Below, in pieces: positions 18,089 through 26,300 of a stretch of DNA of 64,000 nucleotides. The translations under genes and the position numbers were made by a program. How positions within the stretch are numbered: position 1 is the stretch's first letter; each line of letters begins with the position of its first letter. The notes below the pieces were generated by a model. That model searched no databases. It worked only from the letters and a program-made list of their open reading frames with translations, and had not been told where the DNA came from. Source of the stretch: Maribacter aquivivus (GTDB lineage Bacteria; Bacteroidota; Bacteroidia; Flavobacteriales; Flavobacteriaceae); the NCBI RefSeq assembly GCF_900142175.1, contig NZ_FQZX01000001.1, positions 2,309,345 through 2,373,344 of the forward strand, written 5' to 3'.

Positions 18089-18988
18089 TTATAAATTGTT
18101 AACCAGATTATCTATGGAAGTAAATGTTCTACAAAATTTAGGTTTTGTAGTCTCTTCAATAAAATTTGTTTGTCTTCCTAAGATCCAAAAATTAGGGTTG
18201 TTATATTCGGCAACTAGCTTAGAGAAATCTTCTAAATACTTATTAATCTTATCTTTTTCAGGAAAAACAGTGAAATAAGATACGAAATAGATATCATCGA
18301 AATACTTTAATACATCTTCTAGATTCTCCATAGGTATTGTTGGACCAAGATAAATACACTTATAACCTTTTAAAATAATCTCGTAGTTGATATAAAGTAA
18401 GCCTATATCATGTATTTCATTTTCAGGTAAAAATGCAACAAATACTTTGTCTTTCTTGGTAGGCTCTAAATGTTGAAGCTTTTCTGTATTAAGAAGAATT
18501 TTTTGTTTGATCAAACTACTCATAAAATGTTCATGAGCAGGACTTATGGTGTCCGTTTGCCATAAAAGACCTAATTCGTTCAATAGTGGTACAAATGTTT
18601 CTTTGAAAATTTCTCGGAATGAGTTTTCACTCAATAACGCATTGTATGTATTAAAGAACATAGTTTGGTCAAAGTTGACCATTGCCAATTTAAAAGCATT
18701 GATTGCTTGACTCTTATGACTGTGTTTTGCTACTATTTCGCGAACTACATACGGAATATCTTTATCAGATATCTTTGCGATTTTAGATATTTTATGTCCG
18801 TTATTGTACAACAATGTAACATTGAGTAACTTTTGTAGGCTTGAAAGACTATAGGTTCTAATGTTAGTGTCTGTACGTTCAGGAGACAAAAGATTGTATC
18901 TTTTTTCCCAAATTCTGATAGTATGTGCTTTAATACCAGAGAGGTTTTCAAGGTCTCTAATACTAAATTGCTTTTTTACATTGTTCAT
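18089..18988 (-). CDS. CarH-like MerR regulator with B12-binding photosensor domain
   Basis: 299 residues. An N-terminal MerR winged helix (about 7-75, FSIRDLENLSGIKAHTIRIWEKRY) is followed by a four-helix B12-binding cap (95-175) and a Rossmann cobalamin domain (180-290). The adenosylcobalamin photoreceptor signature W-x9-EH is present (W143, E153, H154), and the lower-ligand motif appears as E191-I-H193-D-I-G196. In CarH these residues bind AdoCbl, and light breaks the tetramer to release the operator. The second glycine of the usual GG motif near 270 is not kept (ILG). It is first in the carotenoid operon, so light-induced derepression of crtI-crtB-crtZ and autoregulation are likely. Confidence 0.88.
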   Translation of the reverse strand: MNNVKKQFSIRDLENLSGIKAHTIRIWEKRYNLLSPERTDTNIRTYSLSSLQKLLNVTLLYNNGHKISKIAKISDKDIPYVVREIVAKHSHKSQAINAFKLAMVNFDQTMFFNTYNALLSENSFREIFKETFVPLLNELGLLWQTDTISPAHEHFMSSLIKQKILLNTEKLQHLEPTKKDKVFVAFLPENEIHDIGLLYINYEIILKGYKCIYLGPTIPMENLEDVLKYFDDIYFVSYFTVFPEKDKINKYLEDFSKLVAEYNNPNFWILGRQTNFIEETTKPKFCRTFTSIDNLVNNL

Positions 18989-19009
18989 GTTTTATGAAAA
19001 AGTATTAAA

Positions 19010-19017
19010 CAAATTTA
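19010..19017 (-). promoter_or_regulatory. -7 box of the carotenoid operon
   Basis: On the minus strand TAAATTTG fits the TAnnTTTG box, 21 bp upstream of the CarH-like ATG. No well-placed -33 TTTG is seen. Two GTATTA copies (19002 and 19032) flank the box at 30-bp spacing and could be part of an operator. Confidence 0.5.
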
Positions 19018-19068
19018 CAATTTATTAAAATGTATTAGGGTACTTGATAGTTAAAATTATCAAAATAA

Positions 19069-19097
19069 AAAAAGGTTAGACCTAAATCTAACCTTTT
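19069..19097 (-). terminator. Terminator of tRNA-Leu
   Basis: Read on the minus strand, CAAAAGGTTAGA / TCTAACCTTTT forms a hairpin followed by a T-run directly after the tRNA 3' end. Confidence 0.88.
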
Positions 19098-19098
19098 G

Positions 19099-19183
19099 TG
19101 CCCACGACTGGATTCGAACCAGCACGTCCTTACGAACACTACCCCCTCAAGGTAGCATGTCTACCAATTTCACCACGTGGGCA
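19099..19183 (-). tRNA. tRNA-Leu (anticodon GAG)
   Basis: 85 nt on the minus strand. The 7-bp acceptor stem is TGCCCAC/GTGGGCA, the T-loop reads GGTTCGAATCC, and the anticodon stem CTACC/GGTAG encloses TTGAGGG (anticodon GAG). A long variable arm (GTGTTCGTAAGGAC) is as expected of tRNA-Leu. No CCA is encoded. Confidence 0.95.
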
Positions 19184-19266
19184 TGCTTGAAGTATATTGA
19201 ATAGCAAATATAGAAACCTCTCATTCAATTTAAAATTTATTGATGATAATAAATGAGGGAACTTTT

Positions 19267-20118
19267 CTATACTACTAGTGACTTTAGATACTGAGTTGGT
19301 GTTAAACCTTTTATCTTTTTAAATTTCTTATTAAAATTAGAAATGGAGTTGAAACCAGATAGGTCAGATATCATATTAATATTCAATTCTTTTTTAGAAT
19401 TTAATAATTGGCACGCATGTTCTACGCGAAGCTCTATTAAAAATTGAAAGAAAGTTTTATTCGTACGTTGTTTAAAAAAACGACAAAAGGCATTTGGAGT
19501 CATGTATGCCATTTTAGAAATGTCATCTAATACTATAGGCTGCTGAAAGTTTTTAAAAACAAAATCAAATATTTCCTGCAAACGTTCACCCTCATTAGAA
19601 CTTAAGGTTTTAGCATAAATAAACTTACTTAATGGCTCTGTAGCTGCATTGCTCAATTGTTCTAATAGCTCTAAAAACGATGTAAAGCGTTTTAGATTTT
19701 GTAGAGATTGTAGCGCTAAGATTTGCTGAGTTAGTTGCTTTTTATTCGACATAACTTTAAAACCAGAAGCAGCATTTGTAAAGAAAGATTGTAAATCTTT
19801 AAAATAAGGTAGTTGAAAGAAGTGAGGACCAAAGGTGTTATGGGTAAAGAAAACGGTAAGCATATGGGCATCTTCAACAGCCGCTATACTTTTAAAAACA
19901 TGAGGTAGATTACTACCAATAACAAATATATCTCCGGCAGAAAAATGGTGTATACTATCACCCACTAACAATTTACCGTTACCATTTATGATATAGCTTA
20001 TTTGAATTTCTTTATGTTGATGTAAGCGATTGTAAAAGATGGGTTGTTTATCTATTTGAACGATTAAATGCTCACTGATTGGTTTCGGTATTTTAAACGG
20101 AAAGACCTTCATATGCAT
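19267..20118 (-). CDS. AraC-family regulator, likely of hydroxyproline use
   Basis: 283 residues. An N-terminal cupin-like sensor domain (about 20-110; IQISYIINGNGKLLVGDS, FSAGDIFVIGSNLPHVF) is joined to a C-terminal double helix-turn-helix (about 185-283) with the family end pattern SDLSGFNSISNFNKKFKKIKGLTPTQYL. It is divergent from the hydroxyproline catabolic operon with a 127-bp gap, the usual place for its activator. The inducer is not known from sequence; hydroxyproline or a pathway intermediate is the natural guess. ATG at 20118 or two codons later. Confidence 0.88.
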   Translation of the reverse strand: MHMKVFPFKIPKPISEHLIVQIDKQPIFYNRLHQHKEIQISYIINGNGKLLVGDSIHHFSAGDIFVIGSNLPHVFKSIAAVEDAHMLTVFFTHNTFGPHFFQLPYFKDLQSFFTNAASGFKVMSNKKQLTQQILALQSLQNLKRFTSFLELLEQLSNAATEPLSKFIYAKTLSSNEGERLQEIFDFVFKNFQQPIVLDDISKMAYMTPNAFCRFFKQRTNKTFFQFLIELRVEHACQLLNSKKELNINMISDLSGFNSISNFNKKFKKIKGLTPTQYLKSLVV

Positions 20119-20214
20119 CTAATTTAGCACTATATATTGTAATTGTATGATTAAGATGGTAAAATAGTACCATGTGTGGATAATATGAAAACAATTAAAT
20201 TCTAATACTACCCG

Positions 20215-20222
20215 TAGATTTG
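20215..20222 (+). promoter_or_regulatory. -7 box of the hydroxyproline operon
   Basis: TAGATTTG matches TAnnTTTG, 23 bp before the ATG at 20246. The matching -33 TTTG is absent, as expected for an activator-dependent (AraC) promoter. Confidence 0.5.
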
Positions 20223-20245
20223 GATATCATCAAAAACAATATAGA

Positions 20246-21163
20246 ATGAGTATTTCATGGACAGGCGTTATGCCAGCAGTTACAACAAAATTTACCGATA
20301 AAGATGAACTTGATTTAGATATGTTCTCGGTCAATATTAAAGCTCAACTAGATGCTGGGGCTAGCGGAATTATACTAGGCGGAACCTTAGGGGAGGCAAG
20401 TACACTAACCTACGACGAGAAAAAGGTTTTAATGAAAGAAACTGTTAAGTTGGTTAAAGGACAGGTACCTGTTATAATTAATATTGCCGAACAAACAACT
20501 AAAGGGGCTATTCATGCTGCTGAAGTTGCCGAAGAATGTGGTGCAACAGGTTTAATGATGCTACCACCAATGCGCTATAAAGCGAATGATCATGAAACGG
20601 TAACCTATTTTAAAGAAACGGCGAATAGTACCGATTTGCCTATTATGATTTATAATAACCCTATTGATTACGGAATTTTGGTAACTCTAGATATGTTAGA
20701 GGAACTTATGGTTTGCGATAATATACAGGCGGTAAAAGAATCTACGAGAGATATATCTAATATAACACGTATAAAAACAAGATTTGGAGATAGACTTAAT
20801 GTTTTAACTGGTGTAGATACCTTAGGCTTAGAAAGTACATTAATGGGTGCTGATGGATGGGTGGCTGGTTTGGTATGTGCTTTCCCGGCAGAAACATGTG
20901 CTGTTTTTGAATTGGCAAGAGCTGGCAGAATTAAAGAAGCATTAGAAATATACAGATGGTTTTTACCATTGTTGGAGCTTGATATAAGTCCGCAATTGGT
21001 ACAAAATATTAAAATGGCAGAAGTTGCTACGGGTATTGGGACCGAGAATGTTCGTGCGCCAAGGTTACCACTAGTAGGTGCAGAACGCCAAAGAGTAGCA
21101 GCGGTTATAAAACAAGGTATGGCTACAAGGCCATCATTGCCAGATTATAAAGGAATTAATTAA
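20246..21163 (+). CDS. DapA-family lyase, probable pyrroline-4-hydroxy-2-carboxylate deaminase
   Basis: 305 residues, class I aldolase/DHDPS TIM barrel. The Schiff-base Lys is in IQAVKEST, the catalytic Tyr in MIYNNP, and the N-terminal GGTLGEASTLT loop corresponds to the substrate-carboxylate motif. With a proline-racemase-family epimerase, a D-amino-acid oxidase-type gene and an aldehyde dehydrogenase beside it, the most probable role is deamination of delta1-pyrroline-4-hydroxy-2-carboxylate to 2-oxoglutarate semialdehyde. True lysine-biosynthetic DapA is less likely in this context. First gene of the operon. Confidence 0.82.
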   Translation: MSISWTGVMPAVTTKFTDKDELDLDMFSVNIKAQLDAGASGIILGGTLGEASTLTYDEKKVLMKETVKLVKGQVPVIINIAEQTTKGAIHAAEVAEECGATGLMMLPPMRYKANDHETVTYFKETANSTDLPIMIYNNPIDYGILVTLDMLEELMVCDNIQAVKESTRDISNITRIKTRFGDRLNVLTGVDTLGLESTLMGADGWVAGLVCAFPAETCAVFELARAGRIKEALEIYRWFLPLLELDISPQLVQNIKMAEVATGIGTENVRAPRLPLVGAERQRVAAVIKQGMATRPSLPDYKGIN

Positions 21164-21210
21164 TTCAACTATTGTTTTATGCCTTAATAGTGTTATTGGG
21201 CATATTTAAA

Positions 21211-21257
21211 AAAGTAAAGAAAGAATCAAAATTTGTTTCGGCTTCTTTCTTTACTTT
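21211..21257 (+). other. Long perfect hairpin inside the hydroxyproline operon
   Basis: AAAGTAAAGAAAGAA (21211-21225) pairs perfectly with TTCTTTCTTTACTTT (21243-21257) around a 17-nt loop, 24 bp before the dehydrogenase ATG. The tail is only TTTTG, so it could be a weak terminator/attenuator or an mRNA-stability element. Confidence 0.7.
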
Positions 21258-21281
21258 TGAGTAACATCAGAAAAATAGAAA

Positions 21282-22859
21282 ATGATAAGCGGTACAAATG
21301 CAATAGGAAGTAAATCTTCTAAGCAAGGAAATAAAACTTTTAAGACTTTTAATCCTAAAGAAAATAAAGAAACAGAATGGACTTTTTACGAAGCATCTTC
21401 AAATGAAATTGATGAGGCGGTAGCCTTAGCTACTGATGCTTTTAAAGTTTATAAAGATTTTTCAGGAGCTAAAAAGGCTGAATTTCTAGAAGCGATTGCT
21501 GATGAAATTGAAGCTCTTGGAGATGAACTTATTGAGACTTATTGTAAAGAATCAGGTTTGCCAGATGGTAGAGCAAGAGGTGAACGTGGGCGTACCATGG
21601 GGCAATTACGTGCTTTTGCCAATTTATTGAAAGAGGGTTCTTGGGTAGAAGCGGTAATTGAAAAAGCCCAGCCTAATAGAGAGCCAATGCCCAAGTCAGA
21701 TATTCGTAAAATGTTATTTCCGTTAGGTCCTGTAGTGGTATTTGGAGCAAGCAACTTTCCATTGGCATTTTCAACGGCAGGTGGTGATACGGCAAGTGCA
21801 CTGGCGGCAGGTTGCCCTGTAATCGTTAAAAGTCACCCAATGCATGCAGCTACGGGTGAACTAGTTTCATCAGCAATTATAAAAGCGGCAGAAAAAACAG
21901 GAATGCCTAATGGAGTATTTTCAAATTTGAACAGTAGCGGTATAGAAGTTGGGCAGCAGTTGGTGAAACATCCAAAAGTAAAAGCTGTTGGGTTTACAGG
22001 TAGTATAAATGGTGGTACTGCGCTTTATAAATTAGCTAATGAGAGAGATGAGCCTATACCTGTATTTGCAGAGATGGGAAGCATTAACCCTGTCGTATTA
22101 CTTCCTTCTGCATTAGAGAATGACGGTGAGGCATGGGCTACTAAATATGCTTCTTCAATAACTATGGGTGCAGGTCAATTTTGTACCAATCCGGGGTTGG
22201 TGTTAGGATTAAAGGGAGCTAAATTAGATAGTTTCATCAATACTTTATCCGAAGAAATTCTAAAGTTAGAACCAACATGCATGTTGCATCCTAATATATA
22301 TGCAAAATACAACGAAGGCAAAAAAGAGCTATCTGCCCAAAAAGGAATTACCGTTACGGCAGATTATAAAAAAGCTACTAATCCAAATACAGCACAACCT
22401 TCTATTTTAAAAGTTAGCGGTGCCGATTTCTTGGCGAATACAAAATTGCACAAAGAAGTTTTTGGTCCTTTTTCTGTGGTAGTTGAATGTGAGAATGCAC
22501 TTGAAATGGAATCTATTTTAAATCATTTAGAAGGTCAGTTAACAGGTACGGTTTTAGGTTCTGAGGATGACTTAGAGAATAATTCTGGGGTTGTAGATGC
22601 GCTGCAGAGTAGAGTAGGGCGTATATTGTTTAATGGTGTACCAACAGGTGTTGAGGTAAACTCATCTATGGTTCACGGTGGTCCTTTTCCCGCTTCTACA
22701 GATGCTCGTTTTACTTCTGTTGGTACCTCGGCAATAAAAAGATGGGTGCGTCCGGTTTCTTATCAAGATTGGCCTAATAAATTGTTACCATTGGCTTTGC
22801 AAAATGAGAATCCCCTGAAAATCACCCGCCTTGTTGAAGGCGAATACACTAAAAACTGA
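21282..22859 (+). CDS. 2-oxoglutarate semialdehyde dehydrogenase (ALDH family)
   Basis: 525 residues of NAD(P)-dependent aldehyde dehydrogenase. The general-base Glu is in FAEMGSINPVVLLP and the nucleophile Cys in MGAGQFCTNPG; a GFTGSINGG cofactor loop precedes them. The length and FCTNPG pattern resemble the 2-oxoglutarate semialdehyde dehydrogenases associated with hydroxyproline and sugar-acid pathways. It would oxidise the semialdehyde from the DapA-like enzyme to 2-oxoglutarate. It is separated from the previous gene by a hairpin and followed by the epimerase after 21 bp. Confidence 0.87.
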   Translation: MISGTNAIGSKSSKQGNKTFKTFNPKENKETEWTFYEASSNEIDEAVALATDAFKVYKDFSGAKKAEFLEAIADEIEALGDELIETYCKESGLPDGRARGERGRTMGQLRAFANLLKEGSWVEAVIEKAQPNREPMPKSDIRKMLFPLGPVVVFGASNFPLAFSTAGGDTASALAAGCPVIVKSHPMHAATGELVSSAIIKAAEKTGMPNGVFSNLNSSGIEVGQQLVKHPKVKAVGFTGSINGGTALYKLANERDEPIPVFAEMGSINPVVLLPSALENDGEAWATKYASSITMGAGQFCTNPGLVLGLKGAKLDSFINTLSEEILKLEPTCMLHPNIYAKYNEGKKELSAQKGITVTADYKKATNPNTAQPSILKVSGADFLANTKLHKEVFGPFSVVVECENALEMESILNHLEGQLTGTVLGSEDDLENNSGVVDALQSRVGRILFNGVPTGVEVNSSMVHGGPFPASTDARFTSVGTSAIKRWVRPVSYQDWPNKLLPLALQNENPLKITRLVEGEYTKN

Positions 22860-22880
22860 AACAAATAATAAACTATTAAT

Positions 22881-23888
22881 ATGGCCAGGAGCACATTTGT
22901 TTGTATTGATGCGCATACTTGTGGTAATCCTGTTAGGGTAGTAAAACAAGGTGGTCCTAATTTGGTAGGCGCGACCATGAGTGAAAAACGCCAGCATTTT
23001 TTAAAGGAATATGACTGGATCCGTAAAGGACTTATGTTCGAGCCTCGTGGACATGATATGATGAGTGGTAGTATTTTTTATGCTCCGAGCGACCCTAACA
23101 ATGATTTTGGAATATTGTTTATTGAAACCAGCGGATGCCTACCTATGTGCGGTCATGGTACTATTGGTGCTATTACCATTGGTATTGAAGAAAGATTGAT
23201 TATACCTAAAACACCTGGAAAAGTTCGTATGGAAACTCCCGCAGGATTAGTACATATATCCTACCAGCAAACGGGTAATAAAGTAGATTGGGTAAAATTG
23301 ACCAATGTGAAGTCTTACTTAGCTGCTTCAGACTTAACAATTGATTCTTCGGCGTTAGGTGAATTAACCTTTGATGTATCCTACGGAGGAAATTTTTATG
23401 CTATAATAGATGCACAAAAGAATTTTACCGGTATACAAGATTATTCCGCAAACCAGCTAATTCAGTTCAGTCAAGAACTACGAGAGAAAATCAATGTGAA
23501 ATATTCAGAGCAATTTATTCATCCGGAGGATAGTACAATAAGGAATGTAAGTCACATATTATGGACGGGGAAAACAATCTCTTTACATGCTACTGCTAGA
23601 AATGCCGTATTTTATGGTGATAAGGCTATTGACCGTTCACCGTGTGGTACAGGTACTTCTGCGCGAATGGCACAATGGTTTGCAAAAGGTAAGTTAAGTG
23701 TTGGTGAAGATTTTATTCATGAGAGCTATATAGGTTCTCAGTTTGTAGGTAGGGTAGAAGAGGAAACGACATTAATAGATAGATCTGCTATAATACCAAG
23801 TATTAAAGGTTGGGCAAAAATATATGGTCAAAACACTATTACCATAGATGACGATGATCCGTACGCATACGGGTTTCAAGTAATTTAA
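22881..23888 (+). CDS. 4-hydroxyproline 2-epimerase (proline racemase family)
   Basis: 335 residues. Both catalytic cysteines of the family are present: one in LPMCGHGTIG and the other in DRSPCGTGTSARMA. A Cys/Cys pair fits proline racemase or hydroxyproline 2-epimerase and excludes trans-3-hydroxyproline dehydratase, which has a Ser or Thr at a catalytic position. The presence of an oxidase, a deaminase and a semialdehyde dehydrogenase in the operon favours epimerisation of trans-4-hydroxy-L-proline to cis-4-hydroxy-D-proline. Confidence 0.87.
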   Translation: MARSTFVCIDAHTCGNPVRVVKQGGPNLVGATMSEKRQHFLKEYDWIRKGLMFEPRGHDMMSGSIFYAPSDPNNDFGILFIETSGCLPMCGHGTIGAITIGIEERLIIPKTPGKVRMETPAGLVHISYQQTGNKVDWVKLTNVKSYLAASDLTIDSSALGELTFDVSYGGNFYAIIDAQKNFTGIQDYSANQLIQFSQELREKINVKYSEQFIHPEDSTIRNVSHILWTGKTISLHATARNAVFYGDKAIDRSPCGTGTSARMAQWFAKGKLSVGEDFIHESYIGSQFVGRVEEETTLIDRSAIIPSIKGWAKIYGQNTITIDDDDPYAYGFQVI

Positions 23889-23904
23889 ATTTTAGTAACT
23901 ACAA

Positions 23905-25152
23905 ATGAAGAATGTACTTATAATTGGCGGTGGCATTGTAGGTTTAAGCACTGCCTATTTTTTAAATAAGGAAGGTTTTGCCGTTACCGTTATTGATAAA
24001 GGTGATATTACCTCTGGTGCGTCTTTTGTAAATGCAGGATATATTACTCCAAGTCATATAATTCCGTTAGCATCACCAGGTATGATTTCTAAGGGAATAA
24101 AGATGATGTTCAATTCTGCTAGTCCGTTTTACATGAAACCAAGACTAGATGCTGATTTTTTAAAATGGTCATGGTATTTTCATAAGTCATCAACACCAGC
24201 TAAGGTAGAAAAGGCTATTCCTTTAATTAAGGACATTAACCTTATTAGTAGAGAACTATTTACTGATATTAAAAATTCGGGCGATTTAGGCGATTTTCAA
24301 CTAGAGCGAAAAGGTTTATTGATGTTGTATAAGACCGAAGCTAGTTATTTACACGAAAAACAGGTTGCCGAAAGAGTTGCTTTTGAAGGGCTAGAGGTAT
24401 CTGATTTAAACAAGACAGAATTACATCAACTAGAACCTAATGTGAATATTGATGCAGAAGGTGCTATACATTACGAGTGCGATGGGCACACGACACCCAC
24501 AGAAATAATGCCCAAATTAATGGCTTATTTAAAGCAACAAGGTGTTGTTATTAGAACGAATGAAGAAGTTTTAGATATTAAAAGTTCCGGTAGCAGTATT
24601 AAAGAGGTAGTTACAAATAAGGGTTCTTATAAACCAGAAGAGGTTGTTTTAGCTGCAGGCTCATGGAGTGGAGAGCTGGCTAAGAAATTACAGTTGAAGT
24701 TACCACTACAAGGTGGTAAGGGGTATAGAATAAATATTGAACGTGATACAGGTATTACGATTCCTGCTATATTGATGGAATCTAAAATAGCGGCTACCCC
24801 TATGAACGGTTTTACAAGATTCGCAGGTACCATGGAGTTTTCTGGTTTAAACGACATTATAAGAAAAGAAAGAGTGACTGCGATTGCCAATGGTGCCCAA
24901 GCATTTTACCCTGATATAAAAATTAACGACACTGAAATAAAGAATGTAAAAACCGGATTGAGACCTGTTTCACCAGATGGGTTGCCTTATATAGGTAAAT
25001 CTTCTAATATAATAAACTTGACTATTGCTACTGGTCATGCAATGATGGGTTGGAGTTTAGGACCTGCTACAGGTAAGCTGGTTTCAGAGTTATTGACAGA
25101 TAATAAAACCTCAATGAACATAGCGGCATTTAGTCCTAATCGCACATTTTAA
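23905..25152 (+). CDS. FAD-dependent D-amino-acid oxidase/dehydrogenase (cis-4-hydroxy-D-proline)
   Basis: 415 residues of the DAO/DadA family. The N-terminal FAD fold is VLIIGGGIVGLSTAYFLN and the C-terminal FAD loop is GLRPVSPDGLPYIGKS...GHAMMGWSLGPATG. It would oxidise cis-4-hydroxy-D-proline to delta1-pyrroline-4-hydroxy-2-carboxylate, passing electrons to oxygen or the respiratory chain. Last gene of the operon, 16 bp after the epimerase. The pathway is complete to 2-oxoglutarate, but no transporter or peptidase is included. Confidence 0.85.
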   Translation: MKNVLIIGGGIVGLSTAYFLNKEGFAVTVIDKGDITSGASFVNAGYITPSHIIPLASPGMISKGIKMMFNSASPFYMKPRLDADFLKWSWYFHKSSTPAKVEKAIPLIKDINLISRELFTDIKNSGDLGDFQLERKGLLMLYKTEASYLHEKQVAERVAFEGLEVSDLNKTELHQLEPNVNIDAEGAIHYECDGHTTPTEIMPKLMAYLKQQGVVIRTNEEVLDIKSSGSSIKEVVTNKGSYKPEEVVLAAGSWSGELAKKLQLKLPLQGGKGYRINIERDTGITIPAILMESKIAATPMNGFTRFAGTMEFSGLNDIIRKERVTAIANGAQAFYPDIKINDTEIKNVKTGLRPVSPDGLPYIGKSSNIINLTIATGHAMMGWSLGPATGKLVSELLTDNKTSMNIAAFSPNRTF

Positions 25153-25186
25153 AAATTGTTAAAAAATACTCATCGGCATAGAATTA

Positions 25187-25256
25187 CCATTCACCGACAG
25201 TAAACTGCCATTCACCTATTGCTGCCATTTTAAGATTGATTAATCTCTAATCTTTG
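25187..25256 (+). promoter_or_regulatory. LytTR-type site A and promoter, before the H-NOX/NosP operon
   Basis: Half-sites CCATTCACCGA (25187-25197) and CCATTCACCTA (25208-25218) are direct repeats exactly 21 bp apart, with the spacer word CAGTAA. The -7 box ends with TTTG at 25253-25256, 45 bp after the second half-site begins. Three other promoters here (36545, 38057, 49553) share the same geometry. Being upstream of the operon that encodes the LytTR regulator, it suggests autoregulation. Confidence 0.75.
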
Positions 25257-25277
25257 TCGTATCAATATAAATGAGCT

Positions 25278-25679
25278 ATGGACATATTACTAATAGAAGA
25301 CGATTTAATAGAAGTTATGAAGTTGAAACGTACAGTTTCTAAACTTAACTTAAAGCATTCAATTATTGAAGCAAAAAATGGTGAAGAAGCGTTAACCTAT
25401 TTAAGGTCTGGCGAAAAATTACCGGATATTATTCTTTTAGATTTGAATATGCCAAGAATGAACGGTATTGAATTTCTAGCTATTTTAAAAGCAGATGAGT
25501 TACTTCAATATTTACCTACAGTTATTTTAACAACCTCAGAAAATAGAGCAGATTTGTTGAAATGTTACCAAGCTGGTATTGCAGGTTATGTAATTAAGCC
25601 ATTAAAATATGAAGATTACGAGTACAAATTAAACGCTGTTTTAGAGTACTGGAATGTTAATCAACTAGTAAAAGGCTAA
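25278..25679 (+). CDS. Single-domain response regulator (CheY/Rcp1-like)
   Basis: 133 residues, a receiver domain only. The acidic pair is E7-D8-D9, the phospho-acceptor D55 is in ILLDLNMPRMNG, the Thr switch in ILTTSEN and the Lys in YVIKPLKYEDY. The motif set is intact. With no output domain it probably serves as a phosphoryl shuttle between the kinases and the Hpt protein encoded in the same cluster. First gene after LytTR site A; 78 bp separate it from the H-NOX gene. Confidence 0.9.
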   Translation: MDILLIEDDLIEVMKLKRTVSKLNLKHSIIEAKNGEEALTYLRSGEKLPDIILLDLNMPRMNGIEFLAILKADELLQYLPTVILTTSENRADLLKCYQAGIAGYVIKPLKYEDYEYKLNAVLEYWNVNQLVKG

Positions 25680-25729
25680 CAAAAAAGCTCATTTCACAAC
25701 ATTTTTTCCTATTTACGTATTAATTTTCC

Positions 25730-25737
25730 TACGTTTG
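25730..25737 (+). promoter_or_regulatory. Possible internal promoter before H-NOX
   Basis: TACGTTTG matches the TAnnTTTG box exactly, 20 bp before the H-NOX ATG. No -33 element is clear. Confidence 0.4.
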
Positions 25738-25757
25738 AGTGTATTTAAAAAAATCAA

Positions 25758-26300
25758 ATGAAAGGAATCGTATTTACCGAGTTTTTAGAAATGGTCGAAT
25801 CTGAGTTCGGTTTAGAGACTGTTGATAATATTATTGAGAAATCAAATTTACCATCAGAGGGTATTTATACTTCTGTAGCTACTTACGAATTTAATGAAAT
25901 GGTAGCGTTGATTACCCAGCTGAGTAAAGAGGTAGATTTACCGGCCGGAGATTTAATTTATGCATTTGGACTATACTTATTCTCAAGTTTAAAAAATGCG
26001 CATCCAGAGGTTATTCAAAGTTACAGAAACCCCATAGGGTTACTATATTCAATAGAGGATCATATACATGTTCATGTAAAAAAACTTTATCCTGAAGCAG
26101 AACTTCCTACGTTTAAGATACTAGAAAAGACTGATAATTCTATTTCCATGATATATTCTTCATCTAGAGGTTTATATAGGTTAGCTCATGGTCTAATTGA
26201 AAAGGCTTTTGAACATTTTAACGGTAAAGCTGATATTACCTATGAACTTCTTAAAGAAGACGGTACTGAAGTAAAATTTGACGTAGTACAACATGGATAA
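25758..26300 (+). CDS. H-NOX (heme nitric oxide-binding) sensor
   Basis: 180 residues, a standalone HNOB domain of normal length. The proximal haem ligand is His104 in DHIHVHVKKLYPEAELPTF, and the haem-propionate motif YxSxR is Y133-S-S-S-R137. The position that carries the O2-stabilising distal Tyr in Caldanaerobacter H-NOX (Tyr140 there) is Leu142 here, so it should bind NO (and CO) but not O2. H-NOX proteins inhibit or switch a partner histidine kinase; the next gene overlaps by 8 bp and encodes one. Cytosolic, no signal peptide. Confidence 0.93.
   Translation: MKGIVFTEFLEMVESEFGLETVDNIIEKSNLPSEGIYTSVATYEFNEMVALITQLSKEVDLPAGDLIYAFGLYLFSSLKNAHPEVIQSYRNPIGLLYSIEDHIHVHVKKLYPEAELPTFKILEKTDNSISMIYSSSRGLYRLAHGLIEKAFEHFNGKADITYELLKEDGTEVKFDVVQHG

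Noticed and set aside
20246..21163. Lysine-biosynthetic DapA
   Set aside because: The operon context (epimerase, oxidase, semialdehyde dehydrogenase, AraC regulator) points to hydroxyproline use.
22881..23888. Trans-3-hydroxyproline dehydratase
   Set aside because: Both catalytic positions are Cys (MCGHG and SPCGTG), which fits racemase/epimerase and not dehydratase.
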